This document shows positions 20,596 to 31,523 of a stretch of 33,873 bases of DNA, one piece after another (the stretch's first letter is position 1; every line of letters begins with the position of its first letter). The stretch is from Isoetes engelmannii. Taxonomy: Eukaryota > Streptophyta > Lycopodiopsida > Isoetales > Isoetaceae. Below the pieces are notes generated by a model. The model worked only from the letters and a program-made list of their open reading frames with translations, had not been told where the DNA came from and did not search any database. The translations under genes and the position numbers were made by a program. The DNA lies in NCBI GenBank assembly GCA_011763485.2, contig JAANSK020258162.1:1-33873 (forward strand). Direction: 5' to 3'.

Positions 20596-21363
20596 ATCAT
20601 TCTGGATTTGTTGAACCAAATTCAAATCCAGTTCCCATGAGACACTGCTAATTGTGGCGCAATAGGATCTTCTAGATAATGCATCTGTAATTGAATTATC
20701 TTTACCTGGTTGATACTCAATGTTAATATCATATCATGCAATCATTCCATTCATCGCTTTTGAGCTGAGATTGCGTCAGGAAATACTTAAGGCTTTGATG
20801 ATCAATTTTCATAATAAATCTTAACAGGTAATGATGCCACACTCTTAAAACATGTATAACAACTAAAATTTCCAAATCATGTGTTGGATAATGGCGCTCT
20901 ACAAGATTAAGCTTCTTAGATACATAAGCACAAACTCTGCCTTCTTGCAATAAAGCTCCCCCAATACCAGTTCCTAAAGCATATATAACTACACATAATT
21001 CTTTGTCCATGGAAGGCATCCTTAATATTGGAGCTTGTGTTAAGGCATCTTTGAGGAACTGGAAGCTTTGCTCACACTCTGGAGTCCATCGAAAATTAAG
21101 ATCCTTTTGTAGCAGCGCAGTCAATGGAGCTGCCTTCTTAGAGAATTGCTTTACAAACTTATGATAGTATCCTATCCAGCCAACCCTAGGAATGCCCTAA
21201 CTTCAACTGGCTGTGTTTGCAGCCGTTCTTTAATAGCCTAGACTTTTTCAAGATCTTGGTCAATGTCTTTGCTAGAAATAACATGCCCCAAATAAATTAG
21301 TTGTTCTTGGGAAAAACTACACTTGGAGAGCTTCCCATACAATTTTTGTTATCTCAAAATAGT
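20596..21363 (-). pseudogene. Reverse transcriptase C-terminus and RNase H of the chromovirus
   Basis: The upstream part reads KLYGKLSKCSFSQEQLIYLG followed by HVIS, the end of a Ty3 reverse transcriptase, with stops after it. The RNase H part (from 21124) has FRWTPECEQSFQFLKDAL, SKKLNLVERHYPTHDLEIL and DHQSLKYFLTQSQLK. The first catalytic Asp, normally in a T-D-A-S context, is replaced: the segment reads VVIYALGTGIGG, so Tyr stands where Asp is expected. A frameshift near 20733 moves the reading to another frame for the conserved EYQPGKDNSITDALSRR tail. Confidence 0.85.
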
Positions 21364-21866
21364 CAGTATTATATAGCCACCATGGGGTTTTATATCCACG
21401 ATTATGGAATATATGGCCGGAGTTGTAGGGCAAGGCCGCATATGGAATCCGAATGAAAATGAAAAGCTAAGAAATTCTGTTAGCTAGTTGTCTAGTTGCC
21501 TTTGTGATGAGGACAGAAATATGTTTGAAGCATAATATAAGAGATATTGAAGCATCAAGAATATATGGAAGTGTAGAATGTACGTAAATTTGCCTAAAGC
21601 TTTAACAACCAGTCGTTACAAAGATGTATGAACTTAACAAGTGCCTGCTTGGTTAAACATATGCATGTTCACAAAAAATGCCTAACTTGGACCGTTAGGT
21701 TGTGTGTCATTGGTACATGCCCATGAAAATCTCTGCAGAGAAACTTGACAAATTCCTGCTAGATTGTCTGAGTCTAATAACAGAGCTTAATAAATAGCAT
21801 GAGAGTTCTTCTCTGGTGACTTCACTCTTTCAAGTACAAGTGTCGCAACGACTAAAACATTCAGTA

Positions 21867-21950
21867 GCTAGTCCTTTGATCTTGTATTTGCAGCTTCATT
21901 GGTAAGTATCTTAGCTAGTCCTTTGGTCTTGTATTTGCAGCTTCATTGGT
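21867..21950. repeat. 47-bp tandem duplication
   Basis: The block gctagtcctttgatcttgta...cttcattggt at 21867-21903 recurs 47 bp later with one substitution (gat to ggt). Confidence 0.9.
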
Positions 21951-22082
21951 GATGATAACAATACGCATTCATCATCATTGAGTCTCATGTTAGAATACAA
22001 CATCCCAACGTACAAGGTTGACTCATTTCAGACTGGCCTCATTTTCAATGTCTCTTTTATAACTGGGCAAGGCGTTTTGCAG

Positions 22083-22158
22083 ATGGCCTATTAGAACTAT
22101 TGTTATGTCCCGTGAAATATATGGCCTATTAGAACTATTGTTATGTCCCGTGAAATAT
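22083..22158. repeat. Exact 38-bp tandem duplication
   Basis: Two adjacent copies (22083-22120 and 22121-22158) starting atggcctattagaactattg are identical over 38 bp, so the event is recent. Confidence 0.95.
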
Positions 22159-22571
22159 GGCCACCAATGACATGTGCTCCATTCAACAATGACATAGAAA
22201 AGTGCTCCATCTTCCTTGTATTCTATGCCAGCTTATTAAATTCACCACTAAATGGCTAGCTCATTGACCATGACATCGCCTCTGTTGCTTTAAAATCAGA
22301 GGCTTACTATACGCAATTTATTGCAGGTCAGCTTGCCAAAACTTCATTCAAATTGCATGGAGGAGTTATTTGATTCAATATAATCATGTTTGCCGAAACT
22401 TCATTAATATCCAGTATACATATCCACGAAAGAATCGTAGTTAAGAAGGCAGCTCTCACTTGATGAGTCCACTTGAAGCTAGATCTACTTCTTCATTCAA
22501 GCAGGAAGGAAACAAAATTAGTTACAAAAGCAATGACAAGGCTCCAGTAAACTACTCTGGCCATTTCAGCT

Positions 22572-22922
22572 ACTAGAAGCCAAAATACATAGGCAGGGGA
22601 TTACGTGCCCCTCATATAGGCTGGAAAAAAGGCTAAGCATAATGCAAACAGTAGCATGCAGAGTCATTTAGCACTATCTACATCTAAATTAAGCATTGTC
22701 TACATCTAAATGATCAGCTGAATGAATCTAGTTGCCCACATGGGGTAACATATTATGCCCATGTAGAAAGGAACTTATAAGCAGAAAACATGGAAAAACA
22801 CATATATGACTCATACATGGTACATACATAACTACAAGGATGCATTGTACAGACAAGGATGCATTGTACAGATCCACTAGAAGCCAGAATACATAAGCAA
22901 AGAATGCCCCATAAAGGAAATA
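22572..22922. repeat. Diverged direct repeat 304 bp apart
   Basis: actagaagccaaaatacat at 22572 recurs at 22876 as actagaagccagaatacat, with similarity continuing for about 45 bp through tgcccc. Between them lies an exact 19-bp tandem pair (22835-22853, 22854-22872). Confidence 0.7.
22835..22872. repeat. Exact 19-bp tandem duplication
   Basis: caaggatgcattgtacaga is present twice head to tail without mismatch. Confidence 0.95.
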
Positions 22923-24368
22923 ACTTGCCCAACTGACACGTTCGAAGTATCTGCTCACATTCTCCCACTATTAATCAGGGAAAATCACATGTAGATTAAC
23001 GCCAGTATGCTATGATCAAATGTAAGCTTAGTTTGAGGCAGGTGCCCGACATAGAAGAACCACTGCTAGGAAACAAACACTGGCTGCAAAAGCACCAGGT
23101 TTTAGAGCACTATGAACTCTCTGGAATGTGCTAACATGCATGAAAAGAAGATGTCATGTCAAGCCAAAATAGGTCCTTCTAGATGCCCATAAAGAGACTG
23201 ATTAACACAGAAGAAAAACCATCATGTACATAGACCCATCCCATCCCTGTACATAGTAGACCCATTAGTATCCGTTTTGAATTCATAATGAAGCAGGTGA
23301 TCATCTTAGAAATATAGACATGACATGATATAAATCACATGGCGCAGATGGTATGGTAGCAACAATGAGAAAGTGGTCAGCTTGTTTGCAACTACGTTTG
23401 CTTTTCAAGCAAATTCTAGGGCCCCTATGGTGATCCTGAGGCTTTTTAGGAGGTATGGAGATTCTGGAGTAACTATAAGATTCAGTTGCCAATTAGTGAT
23501 TCTGTTGCCACGAAACAAGAGTCCTTAAGATACCTTAAATAAAATCCAGCAAATCAGACTACATTGTCTTGGATTAGAAGACGTACCAGAGAGATAAGCA
23601 TTTGACAGAGATCATTGTAAGATAATAAGCAGACAAACAGCAGAGGCAACGACCCCAGAAGTTCCTTACTAAAGCTAAAATGTTTGCTACAAAGAAGTGA
23701 TTACATAACAGCTCTGATTTGATAATCATAAAAGGCAGCATTTGGTAACATCATGAACTTATGAATAATCATTCTAACTTATGAGATTGGAAAGTACAGT
23801 AAAGGCAAACTAGCAGATAAAAATCATTTATCATGTATAAACCTTACACAAAATCAAAATGATATTTAATAGACTTACAATCGGATCTGGATTCCAGTAG
23901 TCCCACAGAGCAAGTCATCTATTGCAATGGTTTTAAAAAGAAGAAACTTTGGGCATTAGAAACAACAAAAATTTCTTGGAATCTGCAAGAACGACAGAGA
24001 TCAGGAACCAAAACCAGTCATAGCATTAGAATAAGCTAGACCTAACAGGTAGGGAAGGGAAACGTTTATTATCAAGGAAGATATAATGACTGGAAGATCC
24101 AACAACAGGGAAGGGAAAAAATAAATATGTCACCTGCAATCCGCTGTAGAACTGAGAAAAATCGAGAGAGAGGCTATCCGTATTAGTACGAGAAATCCAA
24201 AGGCGAGATATCTTCGTTTTTGTTGATGGGAAACATGCTTCATTCGCTTCGTGCTAACATTTTCTCCTTCTCTCTCTGAAATATTCGGAGAAGGAAAATG
24301 CTCCAAGATCGTCCTATGATTCTCTTTCTGAGCAATCAACGAAATATTCGGTTACCATCCAACTTCTG

Positions 24369-24491
24369 TTTGTCCACCGAAGCAACCGGGCAAGAAAAAT
24401 GCTCCATCTTCTGGAATCATGCTCTATTTTTGTCCACCAACGCAACCGGGCAAGAAAAAAGGCTCCAATCTTCTGGAATCTTGCTCTATTT
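24369..24491. repeat. 60-bp tandem duplication
   Basis: The unit from tttgtccacc, through gcaaccgggcaagaaaaa, to gctctattt at 24369-24428 is repeated at 24429-24491 with a few substitutions and small insertions. A shorter related piece (gaaggaaaatgctccaagat) lies near 24291. Confidence 0.85.
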
Positions 24492-24763
24492 CATCCTCTG
24501 TTTCAAGATCATTTAGAACAGGAAGTGCTTCAAAATCATTTACGATACATGGCGTTCCATGCACAGAAGAGGGCGAGGGCACAGAAGTGGGCTTTGCGGT
24601 CTTCAGGTCGGGAACAACAGCAAATGATCTGCAACCAAATGGACTGGCGTGAGAAACGGACTTGGTTCTCCCAAGCGGTGCCATGCTTCTTAATTTTCTC
24701 TGCCGTTCATTGCTTTAGATCAAAATTCGATGGTGTTAAATATGGCCAGATGAATTTTTAGGA

Positions 24764-24769
24764 CACGTG
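24764..24769. promoter_or_regulatory. G-box core CACGTG in an ABRE-like context
   Basis: The core CACGTG lies in ACACGTGG, the classic bZIP/bHLH binding context in plant promoters, about 1.2 kb upstream of the coding start of the decapping scaffold. Whether it acts on that gene is inference. Confidence 0.25.
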
Positions 24770-26010
24770 GATAGGCTAGGTTTTGAGATAACCTGAGACC
24801 CGAGGTTGGGCTGTTGCGCTAAAAAGAAAAAAAAGCACAGGGCCTTATAGGCCTATATGGCTCGAGCTTCTTCCGCCAACTTGGCTTGCATCTTTTCTTA
24901 TGAATTAATGAACTGTATAACGTATATTTTATTGTAGTATGCATATTTTTAACCTTGGAAAAACACCCTTGCACACAGATGTCCCATATTGCGTGAATCC
25001 CCCGAGGCCTAAAGTAAGTAACGCAGCGCCACAAACCCAATCAACCTCCATATATGGGTATATTCTAATGATTCTTCACAATAAAAACAAAGATTATCTC
25101 GTTCAGTGGATAAACTCGTGAGAAAGCATCTTGGAAAAACAATTTCGTGTAGGCTAGTGGATAAACACTGATAAATTTCAAGCTTCTATTCATTTTCAGG
25201 CTATTGCAGCGTGAGCCGAATACGTATAATACACGCAGAAGATTCTATACAGGCGTAGCCCATGTACGGAAGGCACTGTGGAGTGTTCTATTTGTACGGA
25301 ACTGATAGGGCGAAGGAGCTCTTCCAGCTCCAAGCAAAAAAAAAAAAGTCGAAGAACCTTTTCTTCTTCGAGCTAGGCGCCGCCCAATGCGAGCTTGGGT
25401 CCCGTAATCAAGTCTTCAATCTGACGCTTGACTACTTCTATACCCATCATCGACTTTCTGCGTTTTGATTCTGCCCATTTCGGGCTAAATCTTTCATCAA
25501 ACGCTAATCAGGCTCTTCCTTAGGTGCGCTTTCTTCCCTTACCTTTGGCTCACTTGTATTTCCGTTGTTTCTGTTGTAGGATTTCATCGGTTGCTTATTT
25601 TTCAACCTCCACAGTTAATATTGGTCGTTTCGGTTCTGTAGCATTTTTTTTCTGTGTCGGATTATTATAAATACCTTGGTTGAACTTAAGAGTGAAAGGT
25701 GGAAATGATTTGATGTATGGTGTTTTGGTAGTTGCATCATGTGCATCACTTCCTGGTGACGCTAGGGATCTGCATCGTATATCTGGGCTATCGAGCAATA
25801 ATGCACCCTGCAAATGGAAACCCTAATGCCCAGAGTCAATATGTTTTAGGATGAAGCAAACATTTATAAATTAGATTGTTGGACCTTAACACTACTTTCA
25901 AAAGAATTTTCTAATTGAACTCCTAATAAGATTTGAGTATGATTCAGTCTTTTTCTCTTCTATATTCTGATAAGTTTACATGATAAATTTCAGGAGGGTC
26001 ATCAGTAGAT

Positions 26011-29000
26011 ATGGAAAGACAAATGGGTACAGCAGGACCTCCAAATGGGCCTCCAGGGGCATTTGACATCCAGAATTTTTTTCGAACATCCCCGTCTCCG
26101 TCTCATGCACCATATAATCCATTAGGGAATGAACACCAGTACATTCCCGCATCTCATCCCTTTCCTGCTCAGAGCTCGTTTCCTTCTTTACCAGGTTCAT
26201 TCCCCCTTCATTCTCAAAGTCCTTCACCAGTATATCACCCATATGTGCATTATCCACAAGAGAATATATCTCGGACAGGTTCTTATTCTGCTGCATCTTA
26301 TCATCCTCCTTATTCTCAGTCTGTGCTGACAGCCCCTTCACAGCACCCATCAGAAAACCAAGGTGCTGTTCAAGCATCAGTTTCCAGCCCACCTTTAGAT
26401 GGAGCACGTTTGATGGCGCTTTTGACAACACAATCCTCAGGGGAGTTACGATTGAAAGATGAATCTTCGGCAAATGAGCTACCAGCACCTGTGTCAAGTT
26501 CAGGAGGTTCCACTCGAGGTTCTTCTGAGACATCCGAACCCCCACCTGCCATTGCGCCTGCTTTGCCAACAGCACCTCCGGTAAGCCTTGCTCCTTCGGC
26601 AGCTAACAGATTAGGTGGAAAGCTCCCAAAAGGTCGATATCTTAGTGGTGATCACGTATTATATGACGTGGATGGATCATATGGAGAAGCACAACCCCAA
26701 CTAGAGGTTGCTCCAATTACAGTATATGGCTCAGATCTTGTCCATGTTGTGGGGCGCCAGATTTCAGTGAATAAAAACTACATTTGTTATGCTCTTCGGC
26801 CTGGCACAATACGAGTTTTGAACATAAACACTGCATTACGGCATTTGCTTCGCGGCCACACACAGGTATAAGTTATTTGCTTAATCAATAAGTGATGATG
26901 TCAAATTTGTGGTTTTTTCAGAAAGGGGCTTGTGTAGGCTTCTTGTTGCTAAAAGTGAAAGTACAGCTAATAATAAACTCTTGTCTGATTTCAGAGAGTA
27001 ACAGATATGGCTTTTTTCTCGGATGATGTGCACAATATTGCAAGGTATATTAGTCACCCTTTCTATAATAGTTCATTATCAACATAGAATTTTCAATATT
27101 AGGGGTAATATTTGTGCATTAGCATAGGAAATGAAAAAAATACAAACCATTATGCTGGATATAATTGTGTCTATATATAAACGATGATCTGTAATACTAC
27201 TACGTTTCGAATTCAGTATGAGAACAAATATTTGTCTGTGCATGATTTTGCTAAGTAAATTAAATTCCAACACTGAACTACAGTGCAAGTACGGATGGTC
27301 GTATTATTGTGTGGAAAATTGAAGAAGAGGAGGGGAAACGGCAGATAACAAACGAAGTCCTACTTGCGATTGATCTAGTGGGCGACTGGGGGTCGGTGCA
27401 TCCCCTTGTTTGCTGGCATAATCACGTACAGGTACCTAAGGAGTTAATACTACATTACTGGTTATTACACACGTTTTCTTGCAGATCTTAACCAGTTTGG
27501 ATACATTCCTTTTTCCAGGATTTCCTTGTAGTAGGTATTGGGAAGTATGTCTTGACCATAGATGTGAGCAGGGCAAGGATGGCAGCACCTGGTGGCTTTA
27601 AAGCTGAGGAACCAATCAAATGTCACATTGAAAATCCAATTGAAGGCGTGCACGTATTGGGTGCACATGATGCTGAAGTAACATACCTTTCAATGCCACC
27701 ATGGATGATAACTCGTGTAGTATCTGCTTCTAAAGATGGCACGGTGCGTATCAGAATTGTGAAAAAACTGGTGATATAAAACGCAAGCCTTGCTAAATCT
27801 CTCTACCTTGCATTTATTTTTTAGGTCCGTATTTGGGGAGACAAGAAACTTTTGCCACTTGCAACTTTTGTACCACATGAAGGACAGCCTGTCGGCTCAG
27901 TAGCCTTTCTATCTTGTCCGCAGCGGCCTGAGCAGAATGTTTTGCTGACCACTGTGAGTAGCTATCACTTACACTGGCTTTTTACTGGTTTCATGCACTG
28001 TAAGCTAAGCTGTAATGCAATTTTCATAGGGTCCTTTGAATCGTGAACTGAAGTTGTGGATTGGGGCCGAAAATTCTCAAGCTGGTGGAACGGGCATTTT
28101 TCAATGCATTCAAACGCTGGAACTGACGAGCTCACTTGCAAAAAGCCACGAAGAGGCTTTTTTTAATCACATGCTGGTTTTGCCTCGTGCGAGTCTTATA
28201 GTACTTGCCAATGGAAAGAAAAATGCAATTTATGTTGTTCATGTTTATTTTGGTCCTTCCTTCTCATCCACTCGAATGGACTATCTGACAGAATTTGCCG
28301 TCACTTATCCCATACTCAGTATAACAGCCACTGATGAAAGTGTAGTTGATAATGTAGGGGCTGCACAAATATTTTGTGTTCAAACGCAGGCTATCCAGCA
28401 GTACACACTTGACCTATCTCAATGCATGCCTCCCGAGGAAGCTAATTGTGAACAAACGGCTGCACTTGATAAGGGGCTCCTCTCGCAACGCCTTGACCTA
28501 CCTGGTTCAGCTGCTTTTCCTAGTCTGGAAGCTAGTTATCAGTCAATTTCAAAGAGTTCTTTGATTGGCTCAAAGGACAAAACAGCAACAGCAAGTTTTG
28601 GTAGTCCAGTGGAGGTAGTTAAATCTCTCAGCCAGCCTACTGCAGTTTCATCTACTAATCAAATTGAACAGGTAAGGTCAGAACTAAATGCTGTACCTTC
28701 TAAAGATGTATCGATATCTTCCAAAGATTTGTCACTATCAAAAGACATGGTGGAGGATGGAAAAGGTGGGAATGTTGGAGAAGCATCTTTAATCTCCAAT
28801 GTGACACCAGGACTGAGCCCCGCAAAGTCAAGATCAAGAAGCCCTTCTAAACCTCGTGCTGAGAAGAGTTACAGTTCAACAACAGATGACCAAACTGATA
28901 AGGCTGTTCTGCAAGAGTATTTGGCAGAGACGAGGGCTGAGGCGTTGTCTGAACCTGTTTCAAATGATTTGTCTGCTTTAGGCACAAGCGCAGGGGAACC

Positions 29001-31523
29001 TCCACTTAAAGATGAAACTGAACTACAAAACATAGTTTCTACTTCAAGGACTGCATCTGTTGGCTCAGATCAGCAAGGACAGATCCATCTTATTACACCT
29101 TCAGAATTGATGTCTATGGCCCGATCAAAGGCTGATTCTGGGTGCAGCAGTACTGCACTTACATCACCCTCGTCCATGGTCACAGGGAAGGAATCGTTTG
29201 AAGACAATCTTGTATCTGACATAAAGCACGAGGAAACAAATCCTAGCTTAGATGATGAGAGCTTGGCAACTGAAACTAAAGTAATTGCAGAAGCTATCAG
29301 CCTGCATCCTGGTGACAGCACAGTGAAGAAAGCTGTGACAGAAAGCAGCGGTGAGATGACGGTAGAAGCATTACGCAAAACACGTATAGATCATGTTGTG
29401 AAGGAGAGTGTCAGTGAACTTGTTGAAGAGGCGGTGCTGCATGAGATGACTGTTTGTGAAGAGCCACAACAGGGTGAATATGGAGATCTTACAGACGATC
29501 AGGACCACAGCATTACTGAGGATGTAAGAGAACAATTAAAAGAAGTAAAGATATCGGAACCCTTGCCCGTGTCAGTTTTCCATTCTCCCGGCGGTTCAAA
29601 GGCAACAAGAAAAAACAAAAATAAGGCAGGTGTCACCAATGCTGGTGTTTCCATGCCTGTTCCAACTTCTCTTCCACCTTCATCATCGTCATCATTATCC
29701 ATCCCCATTCCTGAAGGTGATATGGGCACAACAAGTGCTCCAGTTGATGTACTGACTGCTCAATATTTTGCCATGCACGATACGCTAAATCAGGTAATTC
29801 TCTTTCTTATATTTATTTTGTTTTCTTGGCTTGGGGCTGAAAGGAGGAGGGATATTGTGGGGCGTTGCATTCTGACGGTACTGAAATCTGTGCCAGCTTG
29901 TCGCTATGCAAAAAGATATGCAGAAGCAAATGACTGTTATGGTAGCCGTTCCTGTAGCGAAGGAGGGGAAGCGAATGGAGGGTGTATTAGGTCAGAAAAT
30001 GGAGAAGATTTTGAAGGCCCATGTAGATGCAATGTGGGCAAAGGTTCAGGAAGAGAATACGAAAAGGGAAAAGCTGGAGCGTGAACGCTATCAACAGCTC
30101 ACAACTTTGGTCAATTCTATAAATAAAGAGCTCCCAGCTTCTTTGGAGCGTACAGTGAAAAAGGAGGTGTCGTTGGTTGGTCCTGCTGTATCAAAACTGA
30201 TCACCCCCAACATAGAGAAGGCAATATCAACAGCAGTTTCAGAAGCATTGCAGGTTTGTTAGCACACATTTTATGCACCCTAGTTGTTGTTGGTCTGTTA
30301 ACTTTTCCATTTTTGCAGAAAAGCGTCAATGAAAAGGTCCTACAACAATTGGAGAAGTCTATAGCCACAAGACTGGAAGCATCGCTGGGGCGTCAATTAC
30401 AAACTCAATTTCAGACATCTGGTCGGCAGGCATTGCAGGTAATTCTTGAGTACCTTTTGGAGTTCTTGGTTCGGTTGTGGTTTGACTCGGAATGGTAATA
30501 TCATAGGATGCAATGCGTGTCTGTTTCGAAGCGTCCGTCATCCCATCGTTTGAGCGGTCCTGCAAAGTGATGTTTGAGCAAGTTGATGCAGCATTTCAGA
30601 GAGGCATGGCAGAATACTCGTCACATGCTCAACAGCAGTTTGCATCTTCTCATACTGCACTTGCATCTGCTCTTCAGGTGATTCTTGTTGTATGGTTGGG
30701 TCTGCTTATTGAATGTCTTTAATGTGCTTATGTGCTGAAAATAACTTCTGCATAGGATACTGTTGCTTCTGCATCTTCCGTTGTGGCATCCCTGAAAGGA
30801 GAAATTGTGGATGGACAAAGAAAGTTGGTAGCTCTTGCTGAGAATGCTGGTGCTTCCCGTTTCCCTTTCATTAACAAGCAGCCTAATGGTGCAATATCTG
30901 ACAAGGCAATGCCCTTTTGCCCTTTTGGTAGAGTTCATTTTGATAGGAATCTTCTTCTCTGTCCTTTTGCAGCTTTTTCTGAGAATTTGATGCTCTTTCA
31001 GGTTCTTTCGTTACATGATGTAGAAGAGTCGCTTGATCCAACCATTGAATTGTCAAGGCTACTACATGAGCGGAAGTTGGAGGAAGCCTTCAACAAGGCA
31101 CTATCTCTTAGTGATGTGACGATTGTTTCCTGGCTTTGCAACCAGGTTTGTCAAACTATTGTCTTACATCTTGCAACTGCTCAAGTTCTGACTTGTACCT
31201 TAACTCATATCTTGCAGCTTGATCCTTCTGTGGTGTTGAGTACCATACCTTTACCTTTGAGTCAAAGCGTTCTCCTCTCTCTTGTACAGCAGCTTGGGTG
31301 TGATTTAGGCAAGGACACCATGAAGAAAGTAATCTGGATTCGGGAGGCAGCTCTAGTGTTGAATCCGAATGATCCTGTGCTAGCTCCTCATATGAGACAT
31401 ATTTTAGAACAACTCTATCAGAATTTATATCGTCAGTTAAACCTAACACCTACAGGGGAGGTTGCAGCATCTTTGAGACTTGTGATACATGTGGTGAACT
31501 CGTTATTGACTGCATGCAAATAG
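26011..31523 (+). CDS. VCS: VARICOSE/EDC4-type mRNA-decapping scaffold, 12 coding exons
   Basis: VARICOSE/EDC4 scaffolds the DCP1-DCP2 decapping complex in cytoplasmic P-bodies. Coding exons, joined by phase-consistent boundaries, are 26011-26865, 26995-27044, 27284-27431, 27519-27743, 27825-27953, 28030-29793, 29897-30253, 30319-30438, 30507-30677, 30756-30905, 31002-31145 and 31218-31523, giving about 1472 residues, near the family size. The N-terminus is Pro/Ser-rich and opens with [15 protein letters not shown], as in plant members. Residues 205-600 form the WD40 region, with [40 protein letters not shown] and IQQYTLDL. A Ser/Glu-rich linker runs to about 1057. Coiled coil follows ([14 protein letters not shown] in exon 7), then the conserved C-terminal domain ([26 protein letters not shown]) ending CK. 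Introns are 65-239 nt. The ATG at 26011 lies 17 nt after an acceptor, so a leader intron exists upstream. One intron seems to use GC instead of GT. Confidence 0.92.
30906..31001 (+). other. Probable GC-AG intron, 96 nt, stop-free
   Basis: Homology of the C-terminal domain resumes at 31002, after ctctttcag. The only donor that preserves the frame and a realistic length is AAG/GCAATG at 30905/30906. The nearest GT (30928) would break phase with that acceptor, and pairing it with the alternative acceptor at 30972 would give only 45 nt. The interval is 32 codons without a stop, so retention would also be translatable. Confidence 0.55.
31146..31217 (+). other. 72-nt intron, multiple of three, stop-free
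   Basis: The donor CAG/gtttgt and acceptor cttgcag flank 72 nt that keep the frame open. Related proteins go directly from the SWLC-x-Q block to the segment encoded after 31217, so it is an intron rather than coding sequence. Confidence 0.8.

Larger units (their letters stand above)
18480..21363 (-). mobile_element. Ty3/gypsy chromovirus relic, 5'-truncated, with a nested LINE fragment
   Basis: Minus-strand pol order is the Ty3/gypsy one: end of reverse transcriptase (about 21350-21130), RNase H (21124-20620), integrase (19774-19000) and an integrase-tail chromodomain (about 18610-18480). The chromodomain is recognised by WSGYPREDATWEDA, which puts it among chromoviruses. Gag, protease and most of reverse transcriptase are missing. 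Stops, frameshifts and lost catalytic residues show it is dead. About 750 bp of a LINE 3' end is inserted between RNase H and integrase. Domain entries follow. It is old relative to the sharper tandem duplications nearby. Confidence 0.85.
21364..24128. other. Interval with tandem duplications and weak minus-strand exon-like pieces
   Basis: No gene is firmly supported. Exact or near-exact tandem duplications are listed separately. On the minus strand several splice-like boundaries occur: a good donor follows CCGATT at about 23879, another follows TCTCTG near 23585, and an acceptor ttaatag lies near 22971. Hydrophobic segments (for example SRYFERVSWASYFLYGAFFA at about 22960-22890) lie next to some of them. 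They do not assemble into a known protein. Confidence 0.35.
24129..25993. other. Upstream region and probable 5' leader of the decapping-scaffold gene
   Basis: No gene is called. A perfect G-box-type ACACGTGG lies at 24763-24770. A pyrimidine-rich run ending ttgtag near 25579 and the acceptor atttcag at 25987-25993 suggest one or more 5'-leader introns upstream of the start codon at 26011. The leader exons probably lie between about 25.3 and 25.9 kb but cannot be fixed. A 60-bp tandem duplication is at 24369-24491. Confidence 0.4.

Noticed and set aside
22493-23700. DUF1218-type (four-helix) membrane protein on the minus strand
   Set aside because: A few segments vaguely resemble that family, but the order of the helices would be wrong and the phases do not join.
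25976-26575. 199-codon minus-strand frame opposite the first decapping-scaffold exon
   Set aside because: It is an antisense shadow of a clearly homologous coding exon.
30928-30972. 45-nt GT-AG intron as an alternative to the GC-AG model
   Set aside because: It keeps the frame, but 45 nt is shorter than plant introns normally are.
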